The position numbers were made by a program, and so were the translations under genes. From Lacihabitans sp. LS3-19 (GTDB lineage Bacteria > Bacteroidota > Bacteroidia > Cytophagales > Spirosomataceae), in assembly GCF_024343575.1 (NCBI RefSeq), contig NZ_RJUA01000005.1, positions 1 to 64,000 on the forward strand: a DNA stretch of 64,000 bases, read 5' to 3'. Of this stretch, positions 32,956 to 42,591 are shown piece by piece (the first letter of the stretch is position 1; each line of letters begins with the position of its first letter). The notes under the pieces were generated by a model. The model did no database searches. It had not been told where the DNA came from and saw only the letters and a list, made by a program, of their open reading frames with translations.

Positions 32956-34098
32956 TTACTCAGGAAATCCAGATGAATCTAATCCTGGAATAATTTTCAA
33001 AGCATTTTTGTAATAAACCTTTTTCAAAACATCATCAGAAAGTCCTATGCCATACATGGGCCAGAAAGCATGATATTTTTTATGATATTGAAAATACTCG
33101 TCTTGAGTTTCCAAAACTCTGAAATATGTAGAATATTCAGAAGGCACCCATGAGTCTTTTCCAAACAATATCCTGTCTTGATTTTTAGTAAAAAACTTAT
33201 TAGCTGTATGAGGTTGACGTCCCAATTCTGCTATCACCGCCCCAATTTCCACATACATATTTGGCATAGCAGTTAGTAAACTATCTAGTTTCTTCAAGTC
33301 ATTTGGATACCATCCCATGTGAGCGGCTATAAACTTTGTATTTTTATGCTTGCTAATAATATGATGCTGCTGCTCAATAATTTGCTCAAAACTAAAATCC
33401 CCTTTGTCTACATCTTTTTTACGGCCAGGATGGGTTTTTAGTTCTAGCCAACGCTCGTTAAATTGATTCAAAGGCTGCCAAAAAGAAGCGGGATCTCCAG
33501 AGTGAATCAAAACTGGAATGCCTAATTCCCCAGCCTTTGCCCATACAGCATCGATTCGAGAATCATCAATAGGCACTAAAGAGCCATCAGTATTTTTAAC
33601 ACTAAAACCTAGGTTTTTGTAAATTTTCAAACCCTTAGCTCCTCTGATTTTGACATCATCTTCAAGAAGTTTAGCAGCTTTTTCTGACCATCCTTTTTCA
33701 TTTATTGTATTAAAATCCACATTGGTAAACGTTGCAAATCTACCAGGATAAAGGTTGGCATTTTTAATATTGTCAACCAAAGCCATCGTTGATTTATCTA
33801 GGTCTCTGTTCCAACTTCTTCCGCTGAGGTTGACCATTGTACGCAAATTCAAGGCGTCCATGTCTGGCAGTAATTTGTCCACATTATCTCTAGATTCACC
33901 CATGGCAAACTGATGATTATGCACATCAATAAATGGAAACTTCGCTCTCGTTTTTGGATTTTGAGGTACTACAAGGGTAGACTTTGGGTCATATTCTTCA
34001 AAAGAAACCGATCCGTTATTATCTCCGATAGTAATTTGTTGTGAAAAAACACTTGATGATATTGCAATTCCGATGCTCAATAAGGCTATTTTCTTCAT
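32956..34098 (-). CDS. Secreted amidohydrolase-family protein (PF04909-type)
   Basis: A 380-residue metal-dependent hydrolase with a Sec signal peptide (MKKIALLSIGIAISSSVFSQ). The TIM-barrel signatures of amidohydrolase family 2 are present: FIDVHNHQFAMGE (HxH metal motif), GAKGLKIYKNLGF, VLIHSGDPASFW, KFIAAHMGWYP and the terminal ILFGKDSW Asp. Family members include decarboxylases and lactonases; the substrate here is unknown. The gene is followed 47 bp later by xylB on the same strand, which hints at a role in sugar-acid metabolism, an inference. Confidence 0.85.
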   Translation of the reverse strand: MKKIALLSIGIAISSSVFSQQITIGDNNGSVSFEEYDPKSTLVVPQNPKTRAKFPFIDVHNHQFAMGESRDNVDKLLPDMDALNLRTMVNLSGRSWNRDLDKSTMALVDNIKNANLYPGRFATFTNVDFNTINEKGWSEKAAKLLEDDVKIRGAKGLKIYKNLGFSVKNTDGSLVPIDDSRIDAVWAKAGELGIPVLIHSGDPASFWQPLNQFNERWLELKTHPGRKKDVDKGDFSFEQIIEQQHHIISKHKNTKFIAAHMGWYPNDLKKLDSLLTAMPNMYVEIGAVIAELGRQPHTANKFFTKNQDRILFGKDSWVPSEYSTYFRVLETQDEYFQYHKKYHAFWPMYGIGLSDDVLKKVYYKNALKIIPGLDSSGFPE

Positions 34099-34217
34099 AA
34101 TTATGGTTGAAATTTTGGGTAAAGATAGGAAAATAAAAAATAAATCGGGTTAAGAAATATTCTTTTGAAGACCCATCCTTAAAAAAGCACAATTATAAAT
34201 CATATAACATAAAAAAA

Positions 34218-34231
34218 GGGGCAAAAGCCCC
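34218..34231 (-). terminator. Terminator of the kor operon
   Basis: ggggc / gcccc stem with an aaaa loop, followed on the minus strand by seven Ts. It lies 22 bp after the korB stop. Confidence 0.85.
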
Positions 34232-34252
34232 ATAAATATAATTTCTGAAATT

Positions 34253-35305
34253 TTACCTTAAGCTCGCATTTATTCCATCCAAAACCACACTTCCAGGACA
34301 CAATTCCTTCTCAGTCAAAGTATTTAAAGGTGTTTTAACAGTACCTATTAAATCATTAAGTTCGATACTGTTATTGTCCAAATAAAGCAAACCTGTCAGT
34401 ATTTCATCCTTTTGTCGAGCTACTTGTAAGGCATTGATAATAGATAGTTTATCTTCTGGATTCCATTCTGGATGAAGTTTATTTAGTTTTATATAAGTGC
34501 CGTCATGCATTTCTACAAATTTCACTTCGATATCATCATATTTGGTCACAATCTCTTCCTTTACAGGTACAAAATCAAGAGTCGAAAGAGCTTCATTATG
34601 CTCCCGAACATAGTCGTAAGATTTTGTCGAACCTAGATTATTATTGAAAGTTACACAAGGCGAAATTACATTAATAAATGAAAATCCTGAATGTGATAAT
34701 GCCGCTTTTATCAAAGGAATCAATTGATTTTTGTCTCCACTAAAACTTTGGGCTACATAAGTTGCTCCTAATTCAATGGCAATAGCACATAAATCTATAC
34801 CTTCGAAATTATTAACATGGCCAGATTTTGACTTAGAACCATGATCGGCAGTGGCTGAATCTTGGCCTTTTGTAAGACCATAGCAACCATTATTCATCAC
34901 TATATAAGTCATATTCAGATTTCTACGAATCACATGTGCGAATTGCCCAAAACCAATTGAAGCCGAATCGCCATCACCTGATACACCTAAATATACCATG
35001 TCTCTGTTGGCTAAATTTGCACCAGTCGCCACAGATGGCATACGCCCATGTACAGAATTGAAGCCATGAGAGTTATTCAAAAAATAAGCAGGCGTTTTGG
35101 ACGAACAGCCAATTCCTGATAGTTTGGCAACTTTATGCGGCTCTATGGCTAATTCAAAACAAGCGTCAGTAATGGCAGCAGATATAGAATCATGGCCACA
35201 ACCGGCACAAAGTGTTGAAAGTGAGCCTTCATATTCTTTTCTTGTAAAACCCAGCTCGTTTTTAGGAGCCCTTGGATGTTCGAATTTTGGTTTTATATAT
35301 GACAT
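34253..35305 (-). CDS. korB: 2-oxoacid:ferredoxin oxidoreductase, beta subunit
   Basis: The 350-residue TPP-binding subunit of a 2-oxoglutarate (or related 2-oxoacid):ferredoxin oxidoreductase. Motifs: TLCAGCGHDSI with cysteines for an Fe-S cluster, GIGCSSKTPAYF, GDGDSASIGFGQFAH (TPP-Mg2+ binding) and NNGCYGLTKGQ. The catalysed reaction is oxidative decarboxylation of a 2-oxoacid to its acyl-CoA with reduced ferredoxin. It starts 4 bp after korA. Assignment to 2-oxoglutarate rests on the KorA-type partner; pyruvate cannot be excluded. Confidence 0.9.
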   Translation of the reverse strand: MSYIKPKFEHPRAPKNELGFTRKEYEGSLSTLCAGCGHDSISAAITDACFELAIEPHKVAKLSGIGCSSKTPAYFLNNSHGFNSVHGRMPSVATGANLANRDMVYLGVSGDGDSASIGFGQFAHVIRRNLNMTYIVMNNGCYGLTKGQDSATADHGSKSKSGHVNNFEGIDLCAIAIELGATYVAQSFSGDKNQLIPLIKAALSHSGFSFINVISPCVTFNNNLGSTKSYDYVREHNEALSTLDFVPVKEEIVTKYDDIEVKFVEMHDGTYIKLNKLHPEWNPEDKLSIINALQVARQKDEILTGLLYLDNNSIELNDLIGTVKTPLNTLTEKELCPGSVVLDGINASLR

Positions 35306-35309
35306 TTTC

Positions 35310-37127
35310 TTAGATACTTTGTAATTGCATTGATAAAATAGGTTCAGTGATCAAATCAGCCGTAATTGGCGTACCGTCGAAATTGAGAACTCTAATCAAT
35401 TTTTTCGGATTAATCTCTAACTCATTGATTAGCAAAGTTCTCATTTGAGCATCACGGTTTTGTTCAATTACAAAAACCTGCGTATGATATTCAATAAAGT
35501 CTGCTACCTCTTGCGGAAACGGAAAGGCTTTCAGACGCATCGCATCTACTTTAATTCCTTTTTCTTTTAAAATATCCATAGCTTCTTCAGCCGCATACTT
35601 TGAAGTACCATAAAATATTATTCCAACTTCTGACTCATTACTCTCCTGATAAAATTCCGGAGAAGGAATTATCGATTTTGCCGTTTCAAGTTTCTTAACC
35701 AATCGATTCATAATCCTAACATAAGTATCTGAATCTTCGGAATAAGCCGCTTTTTCATCATGCGACGAACCTCTTGTGAAATACGCTCCTTTGCTTGGGT
35801 GAGTGCCTGGAATAGTTCTATAAGGTATTCCATCGCCATCTACATCTTTGTATCTCCCCCACTCTTTTGCTTCATTAAGTTGTACAGCATTAAGTACTTT
35901 TCCGCGATTGTACTTCCGATTATCATCCCAATGAAAAGGAGGTGTCATGTGTTCGTTCATACCCAAATCCAAATCCGTCATCATTAATACTGGTGTTTGT
36001 AAATGCTCGGCATAGTCAAAAGCATCAGCCATCATATCAAAACATTCAGTTGGTGTAGAAGGCAAAAGCAAAACATGTTTGGTATCTCCATGAGAAGCAT
36101 AAGCAGCCATCAGAATATCAGATTGTTGAGTCCTAGTGGGCATACCTGTAGATGGCCCAGAACGCTGAACATCAACCAAAACTACCGGAATTTCAGAATA
36201 ATAAGCCAAACCCAAAAACTCATTCATCAAAGACAAACCAGGACCACTTGTTGCTGTAAAAGCTCGTGCTCCATTCCAATTGGCTCCTATGGCCATGCCT
36301 ATTGCTGACAATTCATCTTCAGATTGAACAACAGAAAAATTATTTTTACCCGTTTCTGGGTCTTTCCTGAGTTTTCCTGCATATTTCTCAAAAGCTCCTA
36401 CTAAAGAAGTCGAAGGTGTAATAGGATACCAAGAAACTACAGACGCACCTCCATAAACCGCCCCAAGTCCTGCAGCGGAATTGCCATCTATTAAAATCCA
36501 ATCCTTTACCAAATCTCTGGACTCCACTCTAAAATCTAACGGAAAACTATAATTTTCTAAAATATAATCTCCTCCAAGTTTCAAAGCCTTTACATTTGGA
36601 ATTATCAGTTTTTCTTTTCCTTGAAATTGTTCAGAAAGTAAAGTTTCTATAACTTCAAAGCTGATATCTAACAACTTAGCTAAAGCTCCAACATAAACAA
36701 TATTTTTAAACAATTGCTTTTGACGAGGATCTGTAAATTCCCTATTGCAAATATCCATCAGTGGAATTCCTATGAAATTTATGTCCTCTCTCAAAAACTC
36801 ATCATAAAGTTTTTTGGTAGAATCATAGACAAAATATCCTCCAGGTTTTACGCTATCGATATCTTTTTTCATGCTTTGGGGATTGACACTCACCATGATA
36901 TCAATGCCATGTTTTCTACCCAAATATCCTTTTTCACTTACCCTAACTTCATACCAAGTCGGTAGTCCTTGAATATTAGATGGGAAAATATTTTTAGCTG
37001 AAACTGGAACACCCATTCTAAAGATGGCCTTGGCAAAAAGCGAATTGGCACTTGCGGATCCGGTTCCGTTTACATTCGCAAATCTTACAACGAAATCATT
37101 AATACTACTCATTTTCTTTATTAGCAA
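35310..37127 (-). CDS. korA: 2-oxoacid:acceptor oxidoreductase, fused gamma-alpha subunit
   Basis: A 605-residue protein. Residues ~1-195 form the gamma domain (RFANVNGTGSASANSLFAKA); the rest is the alpha pyrimidine-binding domain: DGNSAAGLGAVYGGASVVSWYPITPSTS, SEDELSAIGMAIGANWNGARAFTATSGPGLSLM and a C-terminal transketolase-like domain with VFVIEQNRDAQM. This gamma-alpha fusion is typical of KorA. It overlaps the flavoprotein gene by 7 bp upstream and precedes korB by 4 bp, giving a tight three-gene operon. Confidence 0.92.
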   Translation of the reverse strand: MLIKKMSSINDFVVRFANVNGTGSASANSLFAKAIFRMGVPVSAKNIFPSNIQGLPTWYEVRVSEKGYLGRKHGIDIMVSVNPQSMKKDIDSVKPGGYFVYDSTKKLYDEFLREDINFIGIPLMDICNREFTDPRQKQLFKNIVYVGALAKLLDISFEVIETLLSEQFQGKEKLIIPNVKALKLGGDYILENYSFPLDFRVESRDLVKDWILIDGNSAAGLGAVYGGASVVSWYPITPSTSLVGAFEKYAGKLRKDPETGKNNFSVVQSEDELSAIGMAIGANWNGARAFTATSGPGLSLMNEFLGLAYYSEIPVVLVDVQRSGPSTGMPTRTQQSDILMAAYASHGDTKHVLLLPSTPTECFDMMADAFDYAEHLQTPVLMMTDLDLGMNEHMTPPFHWDDNRKYNRGKVLNAVQLNEAKEWGRYKDVDGDGIPYRTIPGTHPSKGAYFTRGSSHDEKAAYSEDSDTYVRIMNRLVKKLETAKSIIPSPEFYQESNESEVGIIFYGTSKYAAEEAMDILKEKGIKVDAMRLKAFPFPQEVADFIEYHTQVFVIEQNRDAQMRTLLINELEINPKKLIRVLNFDGTPITADLITEPILSMQLQSI

Positions 37128-38896
37128 CCTGCTTTCGCAGTATTATACATAAATTTTTGCATGTCCCATGCCGCTGTCGGACAACGCTCAGCACATAATC
37201 CACAGTGTAAACAGACATCTTCGTCTTTCACCATTACTTTTCCAGTTTTTAAAACATCAGAAACTAGCAAGTCTTGGTCTTGATTCATGGCAGGTATCAA
37301 AAGTTTGGCTCGAAGGTCTTGTTCATCCTCGTTTTCGGTAAAATTGATACATTGCGTAGGACAAACGTCCATGCAGGCATCACATTCTATACATTTATCT
37401 TCTGTAAAGACTGTTTGTACGTCACAATTAAGGCATCTTTCGGCCTCTTTAAAGGCCGTTTTTAGGTCAAAACCTAATTCCACCTCTTTCTTCCTATCTG
37501 CAAGCGTAATCTTCTTATCTGCTTGTGGAACCACAAAACGAATATCGTTTGAGACACCATTGTCATAACTCCACTCATGAATACCCATTTTGGTACTAAT
37601 CAAGGTAACACCAGGGCCAGGTCTTTCATTGATATCTTTAGAGTGACAATATAAGTCAATAGAAATAGCCGCCTGATGACCTTGTGCCACAGCAGTTATT
37701 ACATTTTTAGGACCTAAAGCAGCATCTCCTCCAAAAAATACGCCTTCTCTTGTCGATGCAAATGTCGTTTCATTTACAACAGGCATATCCCATTCATCAA
37801 ATTCGACACCTAAATCTTTCTCTATCCACTCAAATCTATTCTCTTGACCAATCGCTATAATCACATCGTCTGCTTCAATAAATACATCGGGTTCACCTGT
37901 AGGCACCAATTTGCGTTTGCCTTTTTCGTCATATTCAGCTTTTACTTTTTCGAAAAACATGCCTTTTAATTTCCCGTTTTCTGAAATGAAAGATTTAGGA
38001 ACGTGATTCTCTAAAATCGGAATATCTTCATGCATCGCATCTTCTTTCTCCCAAGGCGATGCTTTCATTTCTTTGAATGGACTTCTTACCAATACCTTAA
38101 CCTCTTCTCCTCCCAACCTTCGAGAGGTTCGGCAACAATCCATGGCGGTATTTCCACCTCCTAAAACCAATACGCGTTTGCCTATTTTATTAGTATGTTC
38201 GAAAGCCACATTGGCTAACCATTGGATACCAATATGAATATTTTCTTTTGCATCCCATCTACCGGGTAAATTTGGAAGATCTTTGCCTTTTGGAGCTCCA
38301 GTGGCTACAAAAACTGCATCGTAAGCTTCATCCACTATGCTTTTCAGACTGGTTACATATTGGTTAAAATGTTTAATTACATCCATATCCAATATCACGT
38401 TTACCTCTTGATCAAGCACCGAATCAGGTAAACGGAACGACGGAATTTGGCTACGCATCATACCGCCACCTTTGCCTTGGTCATCGTAAATATGTAATTC
38501 GTAACCAAGTGGAGCCAAATCTCTAGCTACTGTCAAGCCTGCTGGACCAGCACCAATTATGGCGATTTTTTTTCCATTTTTGGTTTTTGGAATCTCGGGT
38601 AAATATTGCTGAATATCATCCTTAAAGTCAGAAGCAACACGTTTTAATCTGCAAATGGCCACTGGCTCTTCTTCTATTCTTCCTCTTCTGCACGCAGGTT
38701 CACACGGTCTGTCACATGTACGACCAAGGATTCCAGGAAATACATTCGACTCCCAGTTGACCATATAGGCCTCTGTGTATTTTCCAGCAGCAATTAAACG
38801 AATATAATGAGGAACAGGCGTATGTGCAGGACAAGCATATTGGCAATCAACGACCTTGTGAAAATATTCAGGATCTTTATAATTTGTGGGCTTCAT
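37121..38896 (-). CDS. GltD-like FAD/NAD(P) oxidoreductase with ferredoxin domains, partner of KorAB
   Basis: A 591-residue cytoplasmic flavo-iron-sulfur protein. N-terminal cysteines (CQYACPAHTP, GRTCDRPCEPACRR) match the GltD/dihydropyrimidine-dehydrogenase Fe-S domain. Two Rossmann motifs follow: AIIGAGPAGLTVARDL (~113) and VLVLGGGNTAMDCC (~240), then FFGGDAALGPKNVITAVAQG. The C-terminus has two 4Fe-4S motifs, CIECDACMDVCPTQC and CLHCGLCAERCPTAAW. It is the first gene of the kor operon. The layout suggests it passes electrons between NAD(P)H and KorAB; that link is inferred. Confidence 0.88.
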   Translation of the reverse strand: MKPTNYKDPEYFHKVVDCQYACPAHTPVPHYIRLIAAGKYTEAYMVNWESNVFPGILGRTCDRPCEPACRRGRIEEEPVAICRLKRVASDFKDDIQQYLPEIPKTKNGKKIAIIGAGPAGLTVARDLAPLGYELHIYDDQGKGGGMMRSQIPSFRLPDSVLDQEVNVILDMDVIKHFNQYVTSLKSIVDEAYDAVFVATGAPKGKDLPNLPGRWDAKENIHIGIQWLANVAFEHTNKIGKRVLVLGGGNTAMDCCRTSRRLGGEEVKVLVRSPFKEMKASPWEKEDAMHEDIPILENHVPKSFISENGKLKGMFFEKVKAEYDEKGKRKLVPTGEPDVFIEADDVIIAIGQENRFEWIEKDLGVEFDEWDMPVVNETTFASTREGVFFGGDAALGPKNVITAVAQGHQAAISIDLYCHSKDINERPGPGVTLISTKMGIHEWSYDNGVSNDIRFVVPQADKKITLADRKKEVELGFDLKTAFKEAERCLNCDVQTVFTEDKCIECDACMDVCPTQCINFTENEDEQDLRAKLLIPAMNQDQDLLVSDVLKTGKVMVKDEDVCLHCGLCAERCPTAAWDMQKFMYNTAKAGC

Positions 38897-38949
38897 ATAT
38901 GCCTCTTATTTATATTGATATTTTTATAAAAAATTGAAATAATCGAATT

Positions 38950-38979
38950 CAAATATATATTGTTACACTTTCATACAAA
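38950..38979 (-). promoter_or_regulatory. Promoter of the flavoprotein-korAB operon
   Basis: Minus strand TTTG (38976-38979), 18-bp spacer, TATATTTG (38950-38957), 53 bp before the ATG. A full consensus match. Confidence 0.7.
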
Positions 38980-39227
38980 AGAAAAATCTGCCTTTTAATT
39001 GTGATAAAATGAAAATAAATCTTATTTAGAATTGTTTCAAATAATTGAATAATACTAATCCATTTTCCTTTGATATTTTTTTGAAATTTATTGAAGAAAA
39101 AAAAGTAAAAACTTAGATGCAAGTCTTTAATAAACAAGGATTTAAAACAAGAATAATTAAAAACAAAAAAGGAAATTTGAAAAAATATGAGGAAGTCTAT
39201 TTTTATTAGTAATGAAAAATTGTATCG
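38980..39227. other. AT-rich intergenic region
   Basis: This stretch lies between the kor promoter and the terminator of the EF-G-like gene. Long minus-strand readings through it are rich in Phe, Ile and Tyr codons from A/T runs and do not look like protein. I see nothing else in it. Confidence 0.5.
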
Positions 39228-39264
39228 AAAAAAGCAAGCTAAATACACATTAGCTTGCTTTTTT
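39228..39264 (-). terminator. Terminator of the EF-G-like gene
   Basis: 15-bp stem aaaaaagcaagctaa / ttagcttgctttttt with a 7-nt loop, 5 bp beyond the stop on the minus strand. Confidence 0.9.
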
Positions 39265-39269
39265 TAATA

Positions 39270-41399
39270 TTAAACCAATTCCTCAGTATTTTTATGAACA
39301 TGCTCCTCCACCAATTTTTTCTGGATTTCAAAAGAAACTGGGGCATATTCTGCAAAAGTCATTACATATCTTGCCCGACCTTGGGTGAGTCCTCTAAGGC
39401 CAGAAGAATAATCATGCATTTGAGAAAACGGCACTTTTGCGGATATTTTTTGAAAATGACCTTCGGTCTCTATTCCCTCTACTATCCCAAGCCTAATTTG
39501 CAAATCGCCCATAACTGCACCAACATAATCTACTGGACATAAAACCTCAATTTTATACAATGGTTCTAACAACTGTGGATGAGCGTCGTGAAACGCCTGT
39601 TTAAAAGCTTGTTGACCTGCAATTTTAAATGAAATATCATTTGAATCAACAGGGTGCATTTTTCCATCAAAAACACTAACTCTAATATCTCTTGCAAATG
39701 AACCAGTCAAAGGTCCATTTTGCATTTTTTCCATTACACCTTTTAAAATTGCGGGCAAAAATCTTGCGTCTATCGCACCTCCAACTATACAATTGAAAAA
39801 CACCAATTTACCACCCCAATCTAGATCTATCTCCTCTCTTCCTCGTACATTTAGTCCTTTAGGTTCTGGCATGCCTTCATACCAAGGTTCAATCCTGATA
39901 GAAACTTCTCCAAACTGACCAGCACCACCGCTTTGTTTTTTATGCCTATAAATAGCTTCTGCTTGAGCTTGAATGGTTTCTCTATATGGAACTTTCGGAA
40001 ACTCAGTTTGAATATCAAGCTTATGAATATTTTTTAATTTCCACTCTATAGTTCTTAGATGCAAATCACCTTGACAATGAAGTAGTGTTTGCTTAAGTTC
40101 AGAAGACACCTCAGTAGATAAAGAAGCATCTTCCTCTTTGAGAATATGTAATGCTTGGGCAAGTTTTTCTTCGTCACGAGGGTTTATTGTCGAAATCGCC
40201 AAAGTCATATTCGGAATGGGAAAATCAATTGGAGGAAATTCAATATTTACACCTTTTCCGTGAAGTGTATTGTTTACATGCGTTGATTTCAATTTTATTG
40301 TAGCACCAATATCTCCAGCCATAAGTTCGTCTACTTGTACTCTATTATGACCCTCAATAAGCAAAAGTTGATTGATTTTTTCTACAATTTCTGTGTTTTC
40401 ATTTACCAATTCCATTCCAACAGAAATCTTTCCGCTGTACACTTTAAACAAACTCAACTCCCCAATATGTGGCTCTATGATGGTTTTAAATACAAAAATA
40501 CAAGCCGGACCATTTTGCGAACATTTCAATTCTTTGCCAGAACTTGTTAAAATTGGTGGCATTTCGTTTGCAGAAGGACAAATATTATCAATATAACTCA
40601 TGATTCTGCCCACACCGATATTTTGCTCGGCAGAAGCACAAAATACTGGAAACAAATCATGTTTAATCATTGACAAATGCAATCCTGTTTTCATTTCATC
40701 TTCTGTGAGTTCGCCGATTTCAAAATATTTCTCCATCAAACCTTCATCATTTGCAGCTATGGCTTCTACTAAGTCTCTATGCATTTCCTCAGCTTTTGCC
40801 TTTTCTGAGTCAGGAATAGCGTTTTTCTCTGGTTTCCCTGAGGAATAAGTGTACATCACCATATTGAGCACATCTATTATTTGTATTTCTCCTGTTGAAG
40901 TTTTAACTGGATATTGCACCGCTACTACATTCGGACCAAAATGAGTTTTGGCTTCCCCAAGAGTTTTTTCAAAATCCGCATTAGCTTTGTCTATTTGGTT
41001 TACAACAAAAATGGTCGGCGTTTTAAACTTTTCGGTATACTCCCAAATGATGTCTGTGCCAACTTCTACGCCCATCTCGGCATTTAAGAGTATGACGCCA
41101 GTTTCTGAAACACGAAGTGCAGAAATAACTTCACCAACAAAATCATCGTATCCAGGCGTATCAATAATGTTGATTTTGAAATCTCGCCAAGTAGTATGCA
41201 TCAAAGATGAGAAAACGGAGCTTCCCCTTTGTTTTTCTAGTTCGTGGTAATCACTTACGGTGTTGTTTTGAACAATAGAACCTCTTCTAGTAATCGCTCC
41301 AGATTCGAAAAGCATACTCTCAGCAAATGTGGTTTTCCCACATCCAGAATGCCCCAACAGTGCGATATTTTTTACATGGTTTGTATCGAAAGTATTCAT
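39270..41399 (-). CDS. Elongation factor G-like GTPase (FusA2-type)
   Basis: A 709-residue translational GTPase from the ATG at 41399 (upstream Met codons add an AU-rich, implausible leader). G1 is LLGHSGCGKTT instead of AHIDAGKTT, G3 is DTPGYDD, and G4 reads VVNQIDKAN where NKxD is standard; all three match the EF-G-like second paralogue group and not the canonical translocase. Domains II-V follow: AMGDIGA-like LMAGDIGATIKL, domain IV QSGGAGQFGEVSIRIEP and the C-terminal VMGDLQIRLGIVEG. Paralogues in other bacteria bind ribosomes but often do not translocate. Function here is unknown. Confidence 0.85.
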   Translation of the reverse strand: MNTFDTNHVKNIALLGHSGCGKTTFAESMLFESGAITRRGSIVQNNTVSDYHELEKQRGSSVFSSLMHTTWRDFKINIIDTPGYDDFVGEVISALRVSETGVILLNAEMGVEVGTDIIWEYTEKFKTPTIFVVNQIDKANADFEKTLGEAKTHFGPNVVAVQYPVKTSTGEIQIIDVLNMVMYTYSSGKPEKNAIPDSEKAKAEEMHRDLVEAIAANDEGLMEKYFEIGELTEDEMKTGLHLSMIKHDLFPVFCASAEQNIGVGRIMSYIDNICPSANEMPPILTSSGKELKCSQNGPACIFVFKTIIEPHIGELSLFKVYSGKISVGMELVNENTEIVEKINQLLLIEGHNRVQVDELMAGDIGATIKLKSTHVNNTLHGKGVNIEFPPIDFPIPNMTLAISTINPRDEEKLAQALHILKEEDASLSTEVSSELKQTLLHCQGDLHLRTIEWKLKNIHKLDIQTEFPKVPYRETIQAQAEAIYRHKKQSGGAGQFGEVSIRIEPWYEGMPEPKGLNVRGREEIDLDWGGKLVFFNCIVGGAIDARFLPAILKGVMEKMQNGPLTGSFARDIRVSVFDGKMHPVDSNDISFKIAGQQAFKQAFHDAHPQLLEPLYKIEVLCPVDYVGAVMGDLQIRLGIVEGIETEGHFQKISAKVPFSQMHDYSSGLRGLTQGRARYVMTFAEYAPVSFEIQKKLVEEHVHKNTEELV

Positions 41400-41535
41400 A
41401 AAAATGTACAGTTTTATGTCTAAAAAATATATACATAAAACTAAAAACATCATTAAACCAATAAAATACTATTGGTCATGTTTTATGCTGATAAAAGCTT
41501 TATGTTTGAGAAGATATAAAAAGAGAAGTTCGAGT

Positions 41536-42591
41536 TTAATTTTTTATCAAATCAATAAATTTTGATGCAAACACCTCAATATCAGCTTCCTCAAAAATGA
41601 TTTGATCTTTTTTTAACAAAAATTTGACATAATGACCTTCAATATCGGCCACGTTAGATTGGAAGGGTTTGTTGCAGAGAATAAACTGATATTTTTTGTT
41701 GAAAATATCAAAGACAATCAAGGCTTCTTGGCGATGAAAATTGGGGAAACAATACAAAACCAGTGGTGTATCTAGCAAATCGTATTCTACATATCCTTTT
41801 ACTAAACTAATATCAAAGAAGTTGTATTTCAGCAAGTTAGCCTTAAATCCTTTCTCTAATAAAATGATTTCTAAAGACTTTAATTTAGTTTGAATTAAAT
41901 CTAATGGTTGGCAAAATTCAGAAAGAAATTTAATCGGCAACCATTTTTGTTCTCCAAAATCGAAAAAGTAAGTGGCATCTGAAGCAATTTTTAACTTGTA
42001 GTCAAACTGCTCATAGCCAGGAACAAAATAACCCGGGAAGAAATGCTCAAAGCCTTGATTTTTCAAAAAAAGGATTTTCTCTATCATCAACTGTTTTCCC
42101 AGACTAAATTTTCGATAATCTGGATCAAAAACATTTACTATACCTTCTGCATTTTTTTCACCCAAATCAAAAACCCCAAAGGCTATTAATTTATCGTCGT
42201 CAAAAATATTGATGTGATAAGAATCAAAAATATCGAAAATTGATTCTCCAAGAAGTAAATTTTGGAGTGAATTTGCAATCGAAAATTCCAAATTGTTACG
42301 ATATCTGAAAAACAAATCTTCTTTTTCAGCAGTTATTTTTCCATTCGAAACCTCAACTCGAAACCTACTATTTTGTTTTAGTAATGCCTTTTGCTTCTTA
42401 GAAACTTGAAATTCATCTAGCTTGACTTTTAACCAAAGAGCGTTATAATATTGGTTATTAAATATTAAAAAATTTGTAGTAAAAATAGTTTGCTCCATCC
42501 TAAACCAACCTTTTTCAAGGTATTCGTCCAGTTCATGAGGGGAAACGCTTCGAACTCTATGTAAATCTGCTAGTTTCAAATGGGAATTCAA
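41536..42591 (-). CDS. Arginyl-tRNA--protein transferase-like (Ate1/Bpt family) protein
   Basis: A 351-residue protein. The strongest family signal is the C-terminal-half acyltransferase region: LIAFGVFDLGEKNAEGIVNVFDPDYRKFSLGKQLMIEKILFLKNQG and HFFPGYFVPGYEQFDYKLKI, which resembles the GYYIxG-xxMxYK stretch of leucyl/arginyl transferases that tag N-terminal residues for degradation. The N-terminal Cys cluster of Bpt is not visible, so it may be a diverged member. It overlaps the FkbM methyltransferase gene by 4 bp. Confidence 0.6.
   Translation of the reverse strand: MNSHLKLADLHRVRSVSPHELDEYLEKGWFRMEQTIFTTNFLIFNNQYYNALWLKVKLDEFQVSKKQKALLKQNSRFRVEVSNGKITAEKEDLFFRYRNNLEFSIANSLQNLLLGESIFDIFDSYHINIFDDDKLIAFGVFDLGEKNAEGIVNVFDPDYRKFSLGKQLMIEKILFLKNQGFEHFFPGYFVPGYEQFDYKLKIASDATYFFDFGEQKWLPIKFLSEFCQPLDLIQTKLKSLEIILLEKGFKANLLKYNFFDISLVKGYVEYDLLDTPLVLYCFPNFHRQEALIVFDIFNKKYQFILCNKPFQSNVADIEGHYVKFLLKKDQIIFEEADIEVFASKFIDLIKN

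Noticed and set aside
38949-39248. A 99-residue minus-strand reading
   Set aside because: It is made of Phe, Ile, Tyr and Lys codons from A/T runs, contains the kor promoter, and resembles no protein.
41400-41453. The upstream extension of the EF-G-like gene
   Set aside because: It adds an Ile/Leu/Tyr-rich stretch before the conserved N-terminus; the Met at 41399 fits the family.
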